Origin: Paenibacillus sp. D2_2
GTDB taxonomy: Bacteria; Bacillota; Bacilli; Paenibacillales; Paenibacillaceae
Direction: 5' to 3'
NCBI RefSeq assembly: GCF_031199965.1
Contig: NZ_CP133605.1
Span: 4,372,501 to 4,436,500, forward strand
DNA: 64,000 nt
The translations under genes were made by a program, and so were the position numbers. Under the pieces are notes generated by a model, which saw only the letters and a program-made list of their open reading frames with translations, made no database searches and was not told the DNA's origin. Shown one piece after another: positions 40,062 to 51,979 of this stretch (positions are counted from its first letter, which is position 1; every line of letters starts with the position of its first letter).

Positions 40062-40451
40062 ATGAATTTCCGCCGTATAGCTTCAATCCGTATTTCTCAT
40101 CCGACCATATCCGGGCTGTGGTACGCATTTCTCTGGATGATGATCGGCGCTCTCGTACTCTCTCTGCTTCTGCAATCCAACATGCTAGAGGAACAAGAGC
40201 TCAGCCTGTATACTTACATCATTCATTCCATAGCTATCTTATTTGGAGGACTAGTCTCCGGCAAACGCGCCCAGATGAAGGGAATGTACCAAGGCAGCAT
40301 TACCGGTCTAATCTATGGGATTCTGGTATTCGTGATCAGCTTTCTTGCTCTCGACAGTTCGGTTCAGCTTGGTACATGGCTCTTGTTACTGCCGGCACTA
40401 GCCATCGGTGCGATTGGAGGAGTATTTGGGGTTAATTTGAATAAGCGGTAG
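40062..40451 (+). CDS. TIGR04086 family membrane protein (YrzE-like)
   Basis: 129 aa from ATG 40062, eight bases after GGAGG; an in-frame ATG at 40047 is less well placed. Four membrane segments are seen. GGLVSGKRAQMKGMYQGSITGLIYG in the middle and AIGAIGGVFGVNL at the end match TIGR04086/YrzE. Function unknown. In B. subtilis yrzE also lies between spoVB/yrbG and yajC. Confidence 0.85.
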   Translation: MNFRRIASIRISHPTISGLWYAFLWMMIGALVLSLLLQSNMLEEQELSLYTYIIHSIAILFGGLVSGKRAQMKGMYQGSITGLIYGILVFVISFLALDSSVQLGTWLLLLPALAIGAIGGVFGVNLNKR

Positions 40452-40465
40452 CGGATACAAAAATA

Positions 40466-40495
40466 AAAAAGAGCCTAATTCAGGCTCTTTTTGTC
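40466..40495. terminator. Bidirectional terminator between yrzE-like gene and yajC
   Basis: AAAAAGAGCCT and AGGCTCTTTTT pair around AATTC. It has T runs on both strands and serves the two convergent genes. Confidence 0.88.
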
Positions 40496-40514
40496 ATTCA
40501 CTCATGGGTTAGTC

Positions 40515-40820
40515 TTACGACTCTTTAACTTGGTGACTTATCGCACTGCGCTCAAATGTAAGCTTAGTTACATCATTGACGCGAATCACAACGGTGTCGT
40601 CTGTCATCTCCAAGATCGTACCATGCAAACCGCCGATTGTTACAATCTTATCGCCCTTTTGCAAAGCATTCAGCATGTTATTGCGCGTATTCTGTTTTTT
40701 CTTTTGCGGACGAATCAGCAAGAAATAAAATACCGCAAACATAATAATCAGAGGTACAACAAAGGATAGCAATTGACCAGATGTCGATGCTCCTGCTCCA
40801 GCTTCAGCAAGTTGAAACAT
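40515..40820 (-). CDS. yajC: Preprotein translocase subunit YajC
   Basis: 101 aa. A single membrane segment (FVVPLIIMFAVFYFLLIRP) is followed by QKKKQNTRNNMLNALQKGD and VTIGGLHGTILEM, the YajC signature. It is an accessory of the SecDF complex. Last gene of the ruvCAB-queA-tgt-yajC series. Confidence 0.95.
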   Translation of the reverse strand: MFQLAEAGAGASTSGQLLSFVVPLIIMFAVFYFLLIRPQKKKQNTRNNMLNALQKGDKIVTIGGLHGTILEMTDDTVVIRVNDVTKLTFERSAISHQVKES

Positions 40821-40856
40821 ATTTCTTATCCTCCTTCCATTTATCTCCTAAATAAT

Positions 40857-42004
<1,148 letters not shown>

Positions 42005-42019
42005 TCATTCCTAGTAAGC

Positions 42020-43048
42020 CTAATAAATAAACATCGCATCGCCAAAGCTGAAAAACCGATATTTCTGCTCAATCGCTTCCCGATAAGCATTCAATATATT
42101 CTCACGCCCCGCTAATGCACTAACTAACATCACCAGTGTAGATTTCGGCAAATGGAAGTTAGTTATTAAAGCATCGACCAGCTTATACGTATATCCAGGA
42201 TAGATAAAGATCCCCGTCCAGCCGCTACTCTTCACGATCGGACCATCTCCGCACTTCTGTGCCACAGTCTCTAGCGTCCGCGCGGAAGTCGTACCTACAG
42301 CAACGACTCTCCCGCCCCGCTGCTTCGTATCGTTCAGCAGGTCAGCCGTCTCCTGCGGCAGTACATAGTATTCTTCATGCATCACATGGTCTTCTATACG
42401 ATCAACAGATACCGGACGGAAAGTACCAAGCCCAACATGCAGTGTAACAAAACCGACGTCTACACCTTTATTGCGAATCTGCTCAAGCAGTTCCTCCGTG
42501 AAATGTAATCCTGCTGTCGGTGCTGCCGCAGATCCTTCGTGCTTGGAATAGACCGTCTGATAACGCTCCTGATCATCGAGTCTTTCTTTGATATAAGGAG
42601 GCAGCGGCATCTGTCCCAGTCGATCGAGTATTTCATTAAAAATTCCTTGGTAAGAGAAGCGCAGCACTCTGCCACCCATCTCTCCTTCGGATTCAATAAC
42701 CGCCTTCAATTCATCACTGAAGACAATGACTGATCCGGTCTTCAGTTTCTTGCCAGGTTTTACTAACGCTTCCCAGCTGTCATTGCCCAAATTTTTGAGC
42801 AATAGTACTTCCGCCTTGGCGCCTGTATCTTCTTTGACACCGAACAGACGAGCCGGAAGCACTCTTGTATCATTCAATACGAGTGTATCTCCGGGCTGTA
42901 AATATTCAATAATCTCCGAGAAATGATGATGCTCAATGCTTCCGCTACGCTTATTTAACGTCAATAAACGCGAAGAGCTCCGCTCCGCTAGTGGGGTCTG
43001 AGCGATCAGTTCTTCAGGAAGCTCAAAATCGTACATATTTATATCCAT
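42020..43048 (-). CDS. queA: S-adenosylmethionine:tRNA ribosyltransferase-isomerase
   Basis: 342 aa with no frameshift. It begins [19 protein letters not shown] and shows [34 protein letters not shown] and [13 protein letters not shown], ending in [18 protein letters not shown]. It makes epoxyqueuosine from preQ1-tRNA. It lies 24 bp upstream of tgt in the same transcript. Confidence 0.97.
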   Translation of the reverse strand: MDINMYDFELPEELIAQTPLAERSSSRLLTLNKRSGSIEHHHFSEIIEYLQPGDTLVLNDTRVLPARLFGVKEDTGAKAEVLLLKNLGNDSWEALVKPGKKLKTGSVIVFSDELKAVIESEGEMGGRVLRFSYQGIFNEILDRLGQMPLPPYIKERLDDQERYQTVYSKHEGSAAAPTAGLHFTEELLEQIRNKGVDVGFVTLHVGLGTFRPVSVDRIEDHVMHEEYYVLPQETADLLNDTKQRGGRVVAVGTTSARTLETVAQKCGDGPIVKSSGWTGIFIYPGYTYKLVDALITNFHLPKSTLVMLVSALAGRENILNAYREAIEQKYRFFSFGDAMFIY

Positions 43049-43055
43049 ATCATGT

Positions 43056-45160
43056 TCATTCCTTAACGATAGTTACATTTTGATAGTAGTGTTGCAAAAT
43101 TTCCTGGTAATCATACCCGGCATCCGCCATTCCCTTGGCTCCCCACTGGGATAGTCCAAGACCATGTCCGTTGCCACGACCTACAAAGAGGAACTGATTA
43201 GATTGATCAACCACACGGGCAACCCCGTTTCCATCCATAACGACCATATTGCCGCCGCTCCAGGTCTTCTGACCGGAAGCTGTTAGAACAGGTGTACCAG
43301 ACGCTGCAGTACCACTCGTAGTTGCTCCTGAAGTACCCAGTACAGTATACCTTCCTGTTGCCTTAATATCAAACAGTGTGCTTGGCAAGCTGCCTAATGC
43401 TGTTCGGTAAGCATCCGGGTACTTCACATCGAGGATCTGCCCGTTCGCCTTGATCTCCAAGACCCGACCCGAAGGACCTCTTTGCGTAACCTCCATATTA
43501 TAAATCGACGACGGAGCCGGCGTCGAGGTTTTACCACTTAGGGATTTCACTAACTGATCTGACGTAAATGGGCCGCGAACCCATGCATAAGTGCTGGATT
43601 CATCAACTTTATCGAGCACGATAACCTCATCGCCAGGATTCAGCTTAGCTACAGGATCAACGTCGGATTGAATCTGTGGCAGCGGGCGAACAGCAACGGA
43701 ACTGGTCGTTACCCCCAGCTTCTTCAAACCAGCGGCCGTAGTTCCACCAGTCAATTCCGTATTATCCTCACGGACATATCCGGTCTTACCATTAGGAAGC
43801 AGAACATAGTACCATGATTTCAACGCAGCCTGCGCCGCCTTGTCCCATTCACTGTTCACGCTTGAGAACGTCGGATTCACACTGCTCCATACCTCGGAAG
43901 AATCAGCCGAGACGCCACCGCTATTGGATGAAAATATAGCTTCGACAATTTTGCCATTAGACTTGATGACTTCACCAGCTGTGCTGTCCACAGCCTGTAT
44001 GATGCTGTCCTTCTCGTTATCCACGCCGTTATATACTTGACTCAGGGTTGTATCTATAAGTCCGGCAACTTTGAAGCGGTCGGTCGAAGCTGAATAAAGC
44101 GCGTAACTACGAGCAGCAACTGCCTGTGCCTTCAAGGATTCCTGAGGCCAGGATGCCGGAACTTCACCGGAAACGACTGAATACAAATATTTCTCAAGCG
44201 GAAGCTCATTAACCAGAGCAAGTTGCCCGTTAAGTAGGCTAATCTCAAAATCGCCCCGATAGTTGCGACCTGATCTTTCCACGACTTGAGTTGTATAAGA
44301 ATCATCTCCGTCAACGAGAAGCTTACTATCGTTCCCCTTCAGTTCATAATGATCAACTGGGGAAGGCGAATTAAGATTGAGAGTTACGTCCTGATTAACG
44401 ATCACTCCTGGCTGAGAATCATCAATCTGTGACCAGGATGCCTGAGGCAAAGAACCTTGAAGTGCCTTCAGATCAGCCTGACTTGCCGCTCCGCCTGCCC
44501 ATACCGTATACTGTTGCGGTCCGATCAGGACGAGATAAGCATCCACACCCGCGGCAGCCGTAGCCTTACGTAATGACTCAGCTTCTGACTTACTACCAAG
44601 AGATCCAGCGGAATAATAGAAGCTACCTTTGACTACAGGTTTCTGTCCACTTATGACCCCAGACAGACTGCCAGAAACTCTGCTTACCGCTTTCTGAGCT
44701 TCTGCCGCGCTTGCATATGGCCCTGTATAAATCTGATAAACTGTTCCACCGGACTGCTCTACAGCAAAGGCAACAGGGCGATCTGCCGTACCTTGCAGCT
44801 TCTTAACAGCCGCAGCAATCGACTTCCAATCAGAGCTCTCCGCCGCTTTTATCTTATAGCTTCCTGCGCTGAATCGCACAGATTGGCCCGAAGCCAACGT
44901 AAGCAATGTATTATTACCACCAACAGCAGACTGAAGCACCAGATCCATAGCGGAGCTGGGATTCAAGGTCACTGCGGGTACAGTTAACTTATAGGTACTG
45001 CCAAGATCCAGGAACATCGCAACGCGTACGTGGTCCCCGACCAATCATCAGCAGATACGGGCGCCGACACCGGAAGCTGTAATGCACCTGCCAGCAAAAA
45101 TCCCGCTAATATCCCCCTTCCCCAATTTCGCAGCTTAAATGTTGTTTTCTTCGCTTTCAC
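43056..45160 (-). CDS. SpoIID/LytB domain protein with SPOR-like repeats (one frameshift)
   Basis: About 701 aa from GTG 45160, which AAGGAGGAG precedes. The N-terminal signal is visible only after repair: one G is missing in tcggggacc near 45043, joining VSADDWSG to [12 protein letters not shown]. Two SPOR-like stretches follow ([19 protein letters not shown] and a second ending [16 protein letters not shown]). The SpoIID domain ([29 protein letters not shown]) follows, and then [20 protein letters not shown]. It is larger than SpoIID itself, so it is probably an exported peptidoglycan-acting relative. It sits between ruvB and queA. Confidence 0.88.
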
Positions 45161-45223
45161 TCTCGCTCCTCCTTCATGTTGTCATATGGTATAAATTAAA
45201 ATAATAATCTTGTTAATTGTCCT

Positions 45224-46231
45224 TTAGGCCCTATCCTCTGGATAAGGGATTCCCAAGTGATTGTAAGCAGCAGCTGTCACAACTCTTCCACGTGGTGTCC
45301 GCTGCAAATAACCAATCTGCAATAGATAAGGCTCGTAGACATCCTCGATGGTCTGGCTCTCTTCGCCGATTGTAGCTGCGATCGTATCCAGTCCAACAGG
45401 ACCGCCCCGAAAAGCAGTAATCATCGAATTCAGCATCTTATGGTCGATCATATCCAGTCCCTTCGGATCCACCTGCAGCATCTGCAATGCTTCTCCGGCG
45501 ATCGCTTCCGTAATCATCCCATCGCCGCGAACCTGGGCATAATCACGCACTCGCTTCAGCAGGCGATTGGAAATTCTTGGCGTCCCTCGCGAGCGAAGCG
45601 CAATCTCGTCAGCCGCATCACCAATGATCTGTACGCCGAAGATATCCGCACCACGAGATACGATATAGCTCAGCTCTTCCATGGTATAGAACTCGAGTCG
45701 ACTAACGATACCGAACCGGTCTCTGAGCGGTGCAGATAACAGTCCAGCCCGAGTCGTTGCCCCTACCAAAGTAAAAGGAGGCAAGTCAAGTCGTACGGAG
45801 CGTGCACTTGGTCCCTTGCCAATCATAATATCCAGCGCGGAATCCTCCATCGCTGGATACAGTACCTCTTCGACAGTCCGATGCAGACGATGAATCTCGT
45901 CGATGAACAGGACATCGCCCTCTTGCAGATTGGTCAGCAAGGCCGCCAAATCCCCAGGTCGCTCAATCGCCGGCCCTGAGGTCGTACGAAGGTTCACGCC
46001 AAGTTCATTGGCAATAATGTTAGCTAATGTCGTCTTCCCGAGTCCTGGCGGGCCATACAATAGCACATGATCTAACGCCTCTTTGCGCATTTTGGCCGCT
46101 TCAATATAAATCTTCAAATTCTCTTTGATCTGATTCTGTCCAATATATTCAGACAAGTAGCGGGGCCGAAGGCTCAGCTCCTCCACTTGATCTTCCATCA
46201 TTAAATTCGCGGAAATGATTCGATCCTCCAT
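45224..46231 (-). CDS. ruvB: Holliday junction branch migration ATPase RuvB
   Basis: 335 aa AAA+ protein. It shows [19 protein letters not shown], Walker [13 protein letters not shown], Walker [27 protein letters not shown] and the C-terminal winged-helix [20 protein letters not shown]. With RuvA it drives branch migration of four-way junctions. Confidence 0.98.
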   Translation of the reverse strand: MEDRIISANLMMEDQVEELSLRPRYLSEYIGQNQIKENLKIYIEAAKMRKEALDHVLLYGPPGLGKTTLANIIANELGVNLRTTSGPAIERPGDLAALLTNLQEGDVLFIDEIHRLHRTVEEVLYPAMEDSALDIMIGKGPSARSVRLDLPPFTLVGATTRAGLLSAPLRDRFGIVSRLEFYTMEELSYIVSRGADIFGVQIIGDAADEIALRSRGTPRISNRLLKRVRDYAQVRGDGMITEAIAGEALQMLQVDPKGLDMIDHKMLNSMITAFRGGPVGLDTIAATIGEESQTIEDVYEPYLLQIGYLQRTPRGRVVTAAAYNHLGIPYPEDRA

Positions 46232-46264
46232 CGCTCTCCCACTCTCCTTCTATCAGTCACACTA

Positions 46265-46888
46265 TTAACCTGCATATAGCAGCTTGAGGGCTTTCTTCAT
46301 TAACGTATCAACCTCATCATCCGGCTTCAATTGATCCTTCAATTTCGCCCACACACGGTCAAGCTCCGTATCCGTATAGCCCAACGCCTTCAGAGCTTCT
46401 CTAGCCTCTGGCCAGCCAGGTGTGACATTGACATCATCCAGCTCAGACACATCCGCCGAGATGGGATTGAACAGAGTCGCCCCGCCCAGACCTTCAAGCT
46501 TATCCTTGAGATCCAAAATCATTCGCTGCGCTGTCTTCTTGCCGATTCCCGGTAGCTTGGTCAAGAAAGCGATGTTCTCGTTATGAATCGCCGCAATCAC
46601 ACCATCCGGATTGCCGCCGCTTAGAATACCGAGCGCTACGCGCGGACCGATTCCCGATACCTCGATCAGCTTACGGAACAACCGTAGCTCCTCCCGGGTC
46701 GGGAATCCGAACAATAGCTGGGCATCCTCCCTAACATGATGATGTGTAAACACCGTAATCGTATCCTGCCCTTTGGCTGGGAACACGTACGGATTAGGAC
46801 AGAACACGCGGTAACCCACGCCCTGTACGTCAAGCACAACATATTCCGTTTCTACATAAGCAACCTGGCCTCGTAAAAAATCGATCAT
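46265..46888 (-). CDS. ruvA: Holliday junction DNA helicase subunit RuvA
   Basis: 207 aa. It has the N-terminal OB fold (MIDFLRGQVAYVETEYVVLD), helix-hairpin-helix motifs (LIEVSGIGPRVALGIL, LTKLPGIGKKTAQRMIL) and a C-terminal domain III (ALKALGYTDTELDRVW). ATGA overlap with the ruvC stop indicates translational coupling. Confidence 0.98.
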   Translation of the reverse strand: MIDFLRGQVAYVETEYVVLDVQGVGYRVFCPNPYVFPAKGQDTITVFTHHHVREDAQLLFGFPTREELRLFRKLIEVSGIGPRVALGILSGGNPDGVIAAIHNENIAFLTKLPGIGKKTAQRMILDLKDKLEGLGGATLFNPISADVSELDDVNVTPGWPEAREALKALGYTDTELDRVWAKLKDQLKPDDEVDTLMKKALKLLYAG

Positions 46889-47388
46889 GACCTCAATACC
46901 TCATTTAACTTGGAATTTAAAGTGTATGAATGCGCGTGGCAAATCGCAACCGCCAATGCGTCGGCAACGTCATCCGGCTTCGGAATGGCCTTCAGTTTCA
47001 AGAACATTCTGGTCATCTCCTGGACCTGGCGCTTCTCTGCCTTTCCGTATCCGACAATGGCCTGCTTGACCTGCATTGGCGTATATTCCGCTACCGGCAG
47101 CCCCTTCTGGACCGCTGCAAGCACAAGCACACCCCTCGCTTGTGCGACCGTCATCGCCGTCGTTACGTTGCGGTTGAAGAACAGCTTCTCGAGTGCAACC
47201 GCATCAGGTTTATATTTCTCAATTAACTGAACCATTCCTTCATATACATAGAGCAGCCTATCTTCCTCCGGCGTATGAGCTTTCGTCTCAATGCACCCAT
47301 ACTGTACCGGTGTACATTTGCTGCCCTCCTTATCGATAAATCCAAACCCGACAATCGCAATTCCCGGGTCTATCCCCAATATTCGCAA
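46885..47388 (-). CDS. ruvC: Crossover junction endodeoxyribonuclease RuvC
   Basis: 167 aa from TTG 47388 (LRILGIDPGIAIVGFG), with GGGAGA upstream; the ATG at 47412 precedes the SD and is rejected. Acidic catalytic residues are visible in GIDPG, ALEKLFFNRN and KPDDVADALAVAICH. It resolves Holliday junctions. B. subtilis lacks ruvC and uses RecU; its presence in a ruvCAB operon is a Paenibacillus-like trait. Confidence 0.96.
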   Translation of the reverse strand: MRILGIDPGIAIVGFGFIDKEGSKCTPVQYGCIETKAHTPEEDRLLYVYEGMVQLIEKYKPDAVALEKLFFNRNVTTAMTVAQARGVLVLAAVQKGLPVAEYTPMQVKQAIVGYGKAEKRQVQEMTRMFLKLKAIPKPDDVADALAVAICHAHSYTLNSKLNEVLRS

Positions 47389-47589
47389 ATACAATCTCTC
47401 CCTAATATCCACTGAAAAATGGACCTTTTGAACTCAGGTTTTAAGCCATTATATTAAGAAATCCACTAGTAACCTAGCATCATTTCGCTTCCCCGATCCG
47501 GGAAGAACGCATGTCCGATAAGCGAACATATGTATTCAATTCATTATAACAAAAGATTTCTACGCTTGCGGAAAAAGTTTGCGAGAATA

Positions 47590-47627
47590 ACAAAAAGAGC
47601 TATTCCAGTTATGGAATAGCTCCCGAC
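47590..47627 (-). terminator. Terminator of bofC
   Basis: On the minus strand GAGCTATTCCATAACTGGAATAGCTC forms a perfect stem followed by TTTTTGTT, 15 bp after the bofC stop. Confidence 0.9.
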
Positions 47628-47641
47628 TTTGGGAATTGCTA

Positions 47642-48334
47642 TTATTTATGCTGCTTTAGCGCTTCCTGCGATATATCAACCGCAAAATCACTGAAGGTTG
47701 ATAGTACACTGTTGTATTCATCAACATCCTGCACCCGGATTCCTTGCTGCAATTGTCTCACTACATCCTCTGGTAGCACACTCTCCATCGTCTCTACATC
47801 TAATTGAAAAAAAGTACGTAGTACCTTCTCCTCCTTAGGTGGTCCTTCGAACAAGCTCAAATTCCCTTCCTTATCGATGCCCATATACCCAGAACGCTGA
47901 CACTCCTCGGATAATCCGAAGATATGCTCTTCAAGCCAGACTTCACCGAGTGAATCCACACGACCTGTCCACTTCGGATGCTCTTTGGCCAACGTTTCGA
48001 TTTCATTCGCATCCATAATGCCAAGTACAGAGCGTTCTTCACCACAGGTATATATTTTATTTAAATGGACGATACGTGCCCGCTTCCGATCCTGGAGTCC
48101 CTTCAACCAATCAGCAGACGGCTGTCCAGACTGTTCTTCAGTATAGCTACGAAGCTTGCCAAGTGTCTCAAGCGCGAGCGGCTTACCTGTCATCAGCTTC
48201 TCAAGCTGACCCGACAGCTGCAATCCCATCCATGCCATTACTGCAACCAGAGCACAAGCACTAAAGGTCCAAATCGCACGTCTCCATCTTTTCCAGCGTC
48301 TTCTCCATTGCTTTTTTGTACGAAATATATTCAC
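47642..48334 (-). CDS. bofC: BofC-like forespore regulator
   Basis: 230 aa. A positively charged N-terminus and one membrane segment (AIWTFSACALVAVMAWMGLQ) direct it out of the cytoplasm. The extracytoplasmic part includes RIVHLNKIYTCGEE, WTGRVDSLGEVWLEE and the BofC C-domain YMGIDKEGNLSLFEGPP with RTFFQLDVETMES. In B. subtilis BofC restrains SpoIVB signalling for pro-sigma-K processing, and bofC also lies beside ruvA. The N-terminal part is longer than in B. subtilis. Confidence 0.88.
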   Translation of the reverse strand: MNIFRTKKQWRRRWKRWRRAIWTFSACALVAVMAWMGLQLSGQLEKLMTGKPLALETLGKLRSYTEEQSGQPSADWLKGLQDRKRARIVHLNKIYTCGEERSVLGIMDANEIETLAKEHPKWTGRVDSLGEVWLEEHIFGLSEECQRSGYMGIDKEGNLSLFEGPPKEEKVLRTFFQLDVETMESVLPEDVVRQLQQGIRVQDVDEYNSVLSTFSDFAVDISQEALKQHK

Positions 48335-48351
48335 AATAATCCCCTTCTATC

Positions 48352-48373
48352 GACCTTTTTGAACATGCACTTA
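48352..48373. repeat. End fragment of intergenic repeat family 2
   Basis: CCTTTTTGAACATGCACTT is the reverse complement of the left end of the copy at 23269 (AAGTGCGTGTTCAAAAAGG). A solo end just upstream of bofC. Confidence 0.55.
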
Positions 48374-48433
48374 TATTGTGACCGATAGAATCAGGAAATA
48401 TACGGTGTTTTCATGCTGTACCATCTTCTAAAA

Positions 48434-48466
48434 ACACAAAAAAACAGCCATTCGCAAATGACTGTT
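48434..48466 (-). terminator. Terminator of tRNA-Pro
   Basis: On the minus strand ACAGTCATT and AATGGCTGT pair around TGCG and are followed by TTTTTTTGTG, immediately after the tRNA. Confidence 0.88.
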
Positions 48467-48471
48467 CTTGA

Positions 48472-48545
48472 TCGGGACGACACGATTTGAACATGCGACC
48501 CCCTGGTCCCAAACCAGGTGCTCTACCAAGCTGAGCTACGTCCCG
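48472..48545 (-). tRNA. tRNA-Pro (anticodon TGG)
   Basis: The cloverleaf reads directly on the minus strand: acceptor CGGGACG/CGTCCCG, D-arm GTAGCTCAGCTTGGTAGAGCA, anticodon arm CCTGG-TTTGGGA-CCAGG, T-arm GTTCAAATC. 74 nt with discriminator A and no encoded CCA. It forms a single-gene transcript with its own promoter and terminator. Confidence 0.96.
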
Positions 48546-48568
48546 AAATAAAAAACCTGACAAAGAAG

Positions 48569-48597
48569 ATAATAGCACATTCAACTTGGTATAGCAA
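48569..48597 (-). promoter_or_regulatory. Promoter of tRNA-Pro
   Basis: TTGCTA (48597-48592) and TATTAT (48574-48569), 17-bp spacing, 24 bp before the tRNA 5' end. Confidence 0.7.
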
Positions 48598-48637
48598 GAA
48601 AAAAATAGATACTGAGGAAAAGGGGAATAATCGTTGA

Positions 48638-50386
48638 TTACGCCCCTGCCATGGCCACCCAATGTCCTTGAGACACCTCTACCAATCTGGATTGCTCAAG
48701 CTGATACTTATCCGCCTCGGAATAATCATGAAGCGCCGATCTTGTCTTCTTCGCTTCAATCTTCGGATCGGGCACCGGGATCGCATTGAATAACGACTTG
48801 GTATATTCATGCTGCGGATTGGCATAAAGCTCCTCACTTTCGGCCAACTCTACAATTTTGCCCATATACATTACAGCTACACGATCACTGATATGCTTCA
48901 CCATGGAGAGATCATGCGCAATGAACAGATAGGTTAGACCCAGCCGCTGCTGAAGCTCTTCCAACAGCTTGACGACCTGGGACTGAATCGATACATCGAG
49001 CGCGGAGAGCGGCTCATCGCAGACGATGAACTTTGGCTCAACCGCAAGCGCGCGGGCAATACCAATCCTCTGTCTTTGTCCTCCCGAGAACTCATGAGGA
49101 TATCGCATGGCGAAGGATGGGTCTAATCCAACCATATCCAGCAGCTCCTCAACCCGCTTCTTCCGCTCCTCCCGGCTACCGACAAGACGATGAACATCGA
49201 GCGCTTCTCCGATTATATCGAGCACCTTGTAGCGAGGATTCAGTGAAGCATACGGGTCCTGGAAAATCATTTGCATGTAACGGCGCATCGTCTTCATTTC
49301 CGCTGTAGACATACGGTTCACTGCCATTCCCTGATACAGCACCTCTCCACCTGTTGGCTGATGTAGACGCAGAATCGCTCTCCCGGTCGTTGATTTGCCG
49401 CTGCCCGACTCACCGACAAGCCCCAACGTCTCTCCTTCGCGGATATGGAAGCTGATATCATCAACGGCCTTCAATATATTACCTTTACCCAGATCAAAAT
49501 GCTGTCTCAGCGATCTGACCTCAAGCAGTGGGCTCGCGTTATCCGAGTTCGTCATAATAAGAGGCGATGGCTTCACCTTCTTCTTCTCGTCCAACCTTGG
49601 CAGCGCATTTAACAGCTTCAAGGTATACGGATGAGATGGCTTCTCGAAGATTTCTTCGGTCGTGCCACTCTCTACTATGGATCCTTCCTTCATCACGATG
49701 ACCCGATCGCACATCCCAGCGACCACCCCTAGATCATGTGTAATTAGTATGATCGAGGTACCGAATTTCTCCTGGATATTCTTCATTAGACTCAGAATTT
49801 GCGCCTGAATCGTTACGTCAAGCGCCGTTGTTGGTTCATCAGCAATCAACAAGGCAGGACGGCATGCGAGGGCAATCGCGATCATAACACGTTGACGCAT
49901 CCCGCCGGAGAATTCATGCGGATATTGATTATACCTAACTTCGCTATTGCGGATTCCTACCAACTTAAGCATCTCAATAGCCTGTTGCTTCGCTTCCTTC
50001 TTCGATAGACGCTGATGCTTAATCAGACTTTCAGAGATCTGTTTCCCGATTTTGATGGTCGGATTTAACGAAGTCATCGGATCTTGGAAGATCATGCCGA
50101 TGTCGCTTCCACGGATACTCTCCATCTCTTTCTCCGAATATGTTGCCAGATCTTTACCCAGAAAAGTGATCTTTCCTGCTTTCATATATGAAGGCGGCGA
50201 AGGCAGTAAACGCATAATCGAACGAGCCGTTACGCTCTTCCCGCTGCCAGATTCCCCTACTATCCCCAGCGTCTCTCCCTTTCTAACTTCGAAGCTTACA
50301 CCACGAACCGCTTCAACTTCTTGTTCACGGGTCTGAAAGGAAACGGTTAATTCTTTCACTTCTAGTATAGTTTCCACATTAATCAC
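48638..50386 (-). CDS. Peptide/nickel-type ABC transporter double ATPase (DppD-DppF fusion)
   Basis: 582 aa with two complete nucleotide-binding domains. The first has Walker [14 protein letters not shown] and signature [18 protein letters not shown]; the second has [13 protein letters not shown] and [18 protein letters not shown]. Each is followed by the oligopeptide-transport C-terminal motif ([17 protein letters not shown] and [17 protein letters not shown]). It is a DppD-DppF/GsiA-like fusion. It diverges from the permease operon at 50511, so the transporter is split between two promoters. Cytoplasmic partner of the two permeases. Confidence 0.92.
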   Translation of the reverse strand: MINVETILEVKELTVSFQTREQEVEAVRGVSFEVRKGETLGIVGESGSGKSVTARSIMRLLPSPPSYMKAGKITFLGKDLATYSEKEMESIRGSDIGMIFQDPMTSLNPTIKIGKQISESLIKHQRLSKKEAKQQAIEMLKLVGIRNSEVRYNQYPHEFSGGMRQRVMIAIALACRPALLIADEPTTALDVTIQAQILSLMKNIQEKFGTSIILITHDLGVVAGMCDRVIVMKEGSIVESGTTEEIFEKPSHPYTLKLLNALPRLDEKKKVKPSPLIMTNSDNASPLLEVRSLRQHFDLGKGNILKAVDDISFHIREGETLGLVGESGSGKSTTGRAILRLHQPTGGEVLYQGMAVNRMSTAEMKTMRRYMQMIFQDPYASLNPRYKVLDIIGEALDVHRLVGSREERKKRVEELLDMVGLDPSFAMRYPHEFSGGQRQRIGIARALAVEPKFIVCDEPLSALDVSIQSQVVKLLEELQQRLGLTYLFIAHDLSMVKHISDRVAVMYMGKIVELAESEELYANPQHEYTKSLFNAIPVPDPKIEAKKTRSALHDYSEADKYQLEQSRLVEVSQGHWVAMAGA

Positions 50387-50429
50387 ACCTGCCTAGTATG
50401 TATTATATTCAAATCTATCAATTCGAGTG

Positions 50430-50458
50430 TTGACATAAAAAACAACCTACCATAATAT
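50430..50458 (+). promoter_or_regulatory. Sigma-A promoter of the peptide permease operon
   Basis: TTGACA (50430-50435), 17-bp spacer, TAATAT (50453-50458), about 50 bp before the GTG start. It lies in the 124-bp gap shared with the divergent ATPase gene. Confidence 0.85.
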
Positions 50459-50510
50459 ATACTATATCCATCGGAATAATGCAAATTGATGCATCAGGAG
50501 GAGATCTGTT

Positions 50511-51966
50511 GTGGAAGTTGCTAGAGCAACCAAAGAGCAAAAAGGAGAATCGCATTTCATCCAATACATAAGTAACACCTATGCCAAAATGTTGCGGAAT
50601 CCTTCTTATAGATACTTTTTACTCATCCTAGGAGCACCCGTAAATCTCGCTGTTCTACTATTCTACTTATCTCGCCGGAAGAACGACATCTATCACACCG
50701 CACTAGACGAGACTCATCAAGAATTGCTCGAATCAGGATATATGGAGCAACTAATAGAAGAGACGCGAGAACAATTGATAAGAAAACAGCAGTTCTTCAA
50801 ACAGAATGTCAGCGTAGAACAAACGGAACGCGAGGCCAACAAAATAGCTAAAGCCAGATTTCAGGAAAAGCTGACCGAGAGCACGAATCGCAAGCTGCTG
50901 CTTGGTGGACAGCAAAGATTAAGCTATGCCGAGACTTTTGCCTCGTGTATCGAGAACTGGGCTTTTCTGCTTCTCTCATTTATACCTGGGATTTTCATGT
51001 ATCTGCTGATCTTTCTTTATAGCAGCCCTTATGTGAAATACGTGTTCGAGAGATTGCTCATGAGTCTGCTCGTCATTATAGGAGTATCGGTACTCGTCTT
51101 TACGATTCTGCACTTGTCACCGATGAATCCAGCAGCAAATATCCTTGGTGAGACGGCCACGGAAGAACAGATTGCCAACTTTAATAGAATCTATGGACTT
51201 GATCAATCTTATCTATCTCAGCTGTGGAATAGCATCAAAGGGATTGCCACCTTCGATCTCGGCAAATCCTTCTCCGGCAATGAGCAGGTAACTGCAACAA
51301 TCGCCAGAAAGTTTCCGATCACCTTCACGCTGACGATTATCTCACTACTCATGTCCATGATCATCGCTATACCGGTAGGAATCATCTCAGCAATGAAGCG
51401 CAATTCCTTCTGGGATTATACGTTCATGTTTATTGCCCTGATCGGCCTGTCCATTCCAAGCTTCTGGCAGGGGCTGATCTTTATATTGAACTTCTCGATC
51501 AAGCTGCACTGGCTACCGGCTGACTTACAATCCACAGAACTGGCTGTCTCTGATCATGCCGACGGTCGTGCTTGGGACCGGACTTACCGCGTCTGTCGCC
51601 AGGATGACCCGTTCTTCCACTCTGGAGGTCATCAATGAGGATTACATTATTACAGCCAAGGCCAAAGGACTTAGCAAACGTCAGGTGCTCTGGAGACATG
51701 CGGTCCGCAACGCCATGATCCCAATCATTACCGTCATCGGCTTGCAATTCGGCGGTATGCTGGGCGGATCGGCGGTCACCGAGAAAGTATTTAATATTAG
51801 CGGGATCGGGAGCTATATCGTAGATAAGCAATTTATCCCCGATATCCCAAGCATTATGGGCGGAGTTGTCTATACCGCAATCACAATATCGTTGATCAAC
51901 GTCATTATCGATGTACTGTATGCCTTTTTCGATCCAAGAATCCGAACCAAAATGAAACAATATTAA
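50511..51966 (+). CDS. Peptide ABC permease, DppB type, with N-terminal extension (one frameshift)
   Basis: About 485 aa, some 170 longer than ordinary DppB/OppB. The extension has a membrane segment (RYFLLILGAPVNLAVLLFYL, about residues 39-58), a charged helical stretch likely to form a coiled coil, and a second membrane segment (WAFLLLSFIPGIFMYLLIFL). The canonical permease starts at YVKYVFERLLMSLLVIIGV (about residue 180). The EAA loop is EVINEDYIITAKAKGLSKRQ. Near 51520 the frame shifts by one extra or two missing bases; the continuation reads TYNPQNWLSLIMPTVVLG. GTG start after AGGAGGAG. Confidence 0.85.
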
Positions 51967-51979
51967 AGCAGGTGTATAT

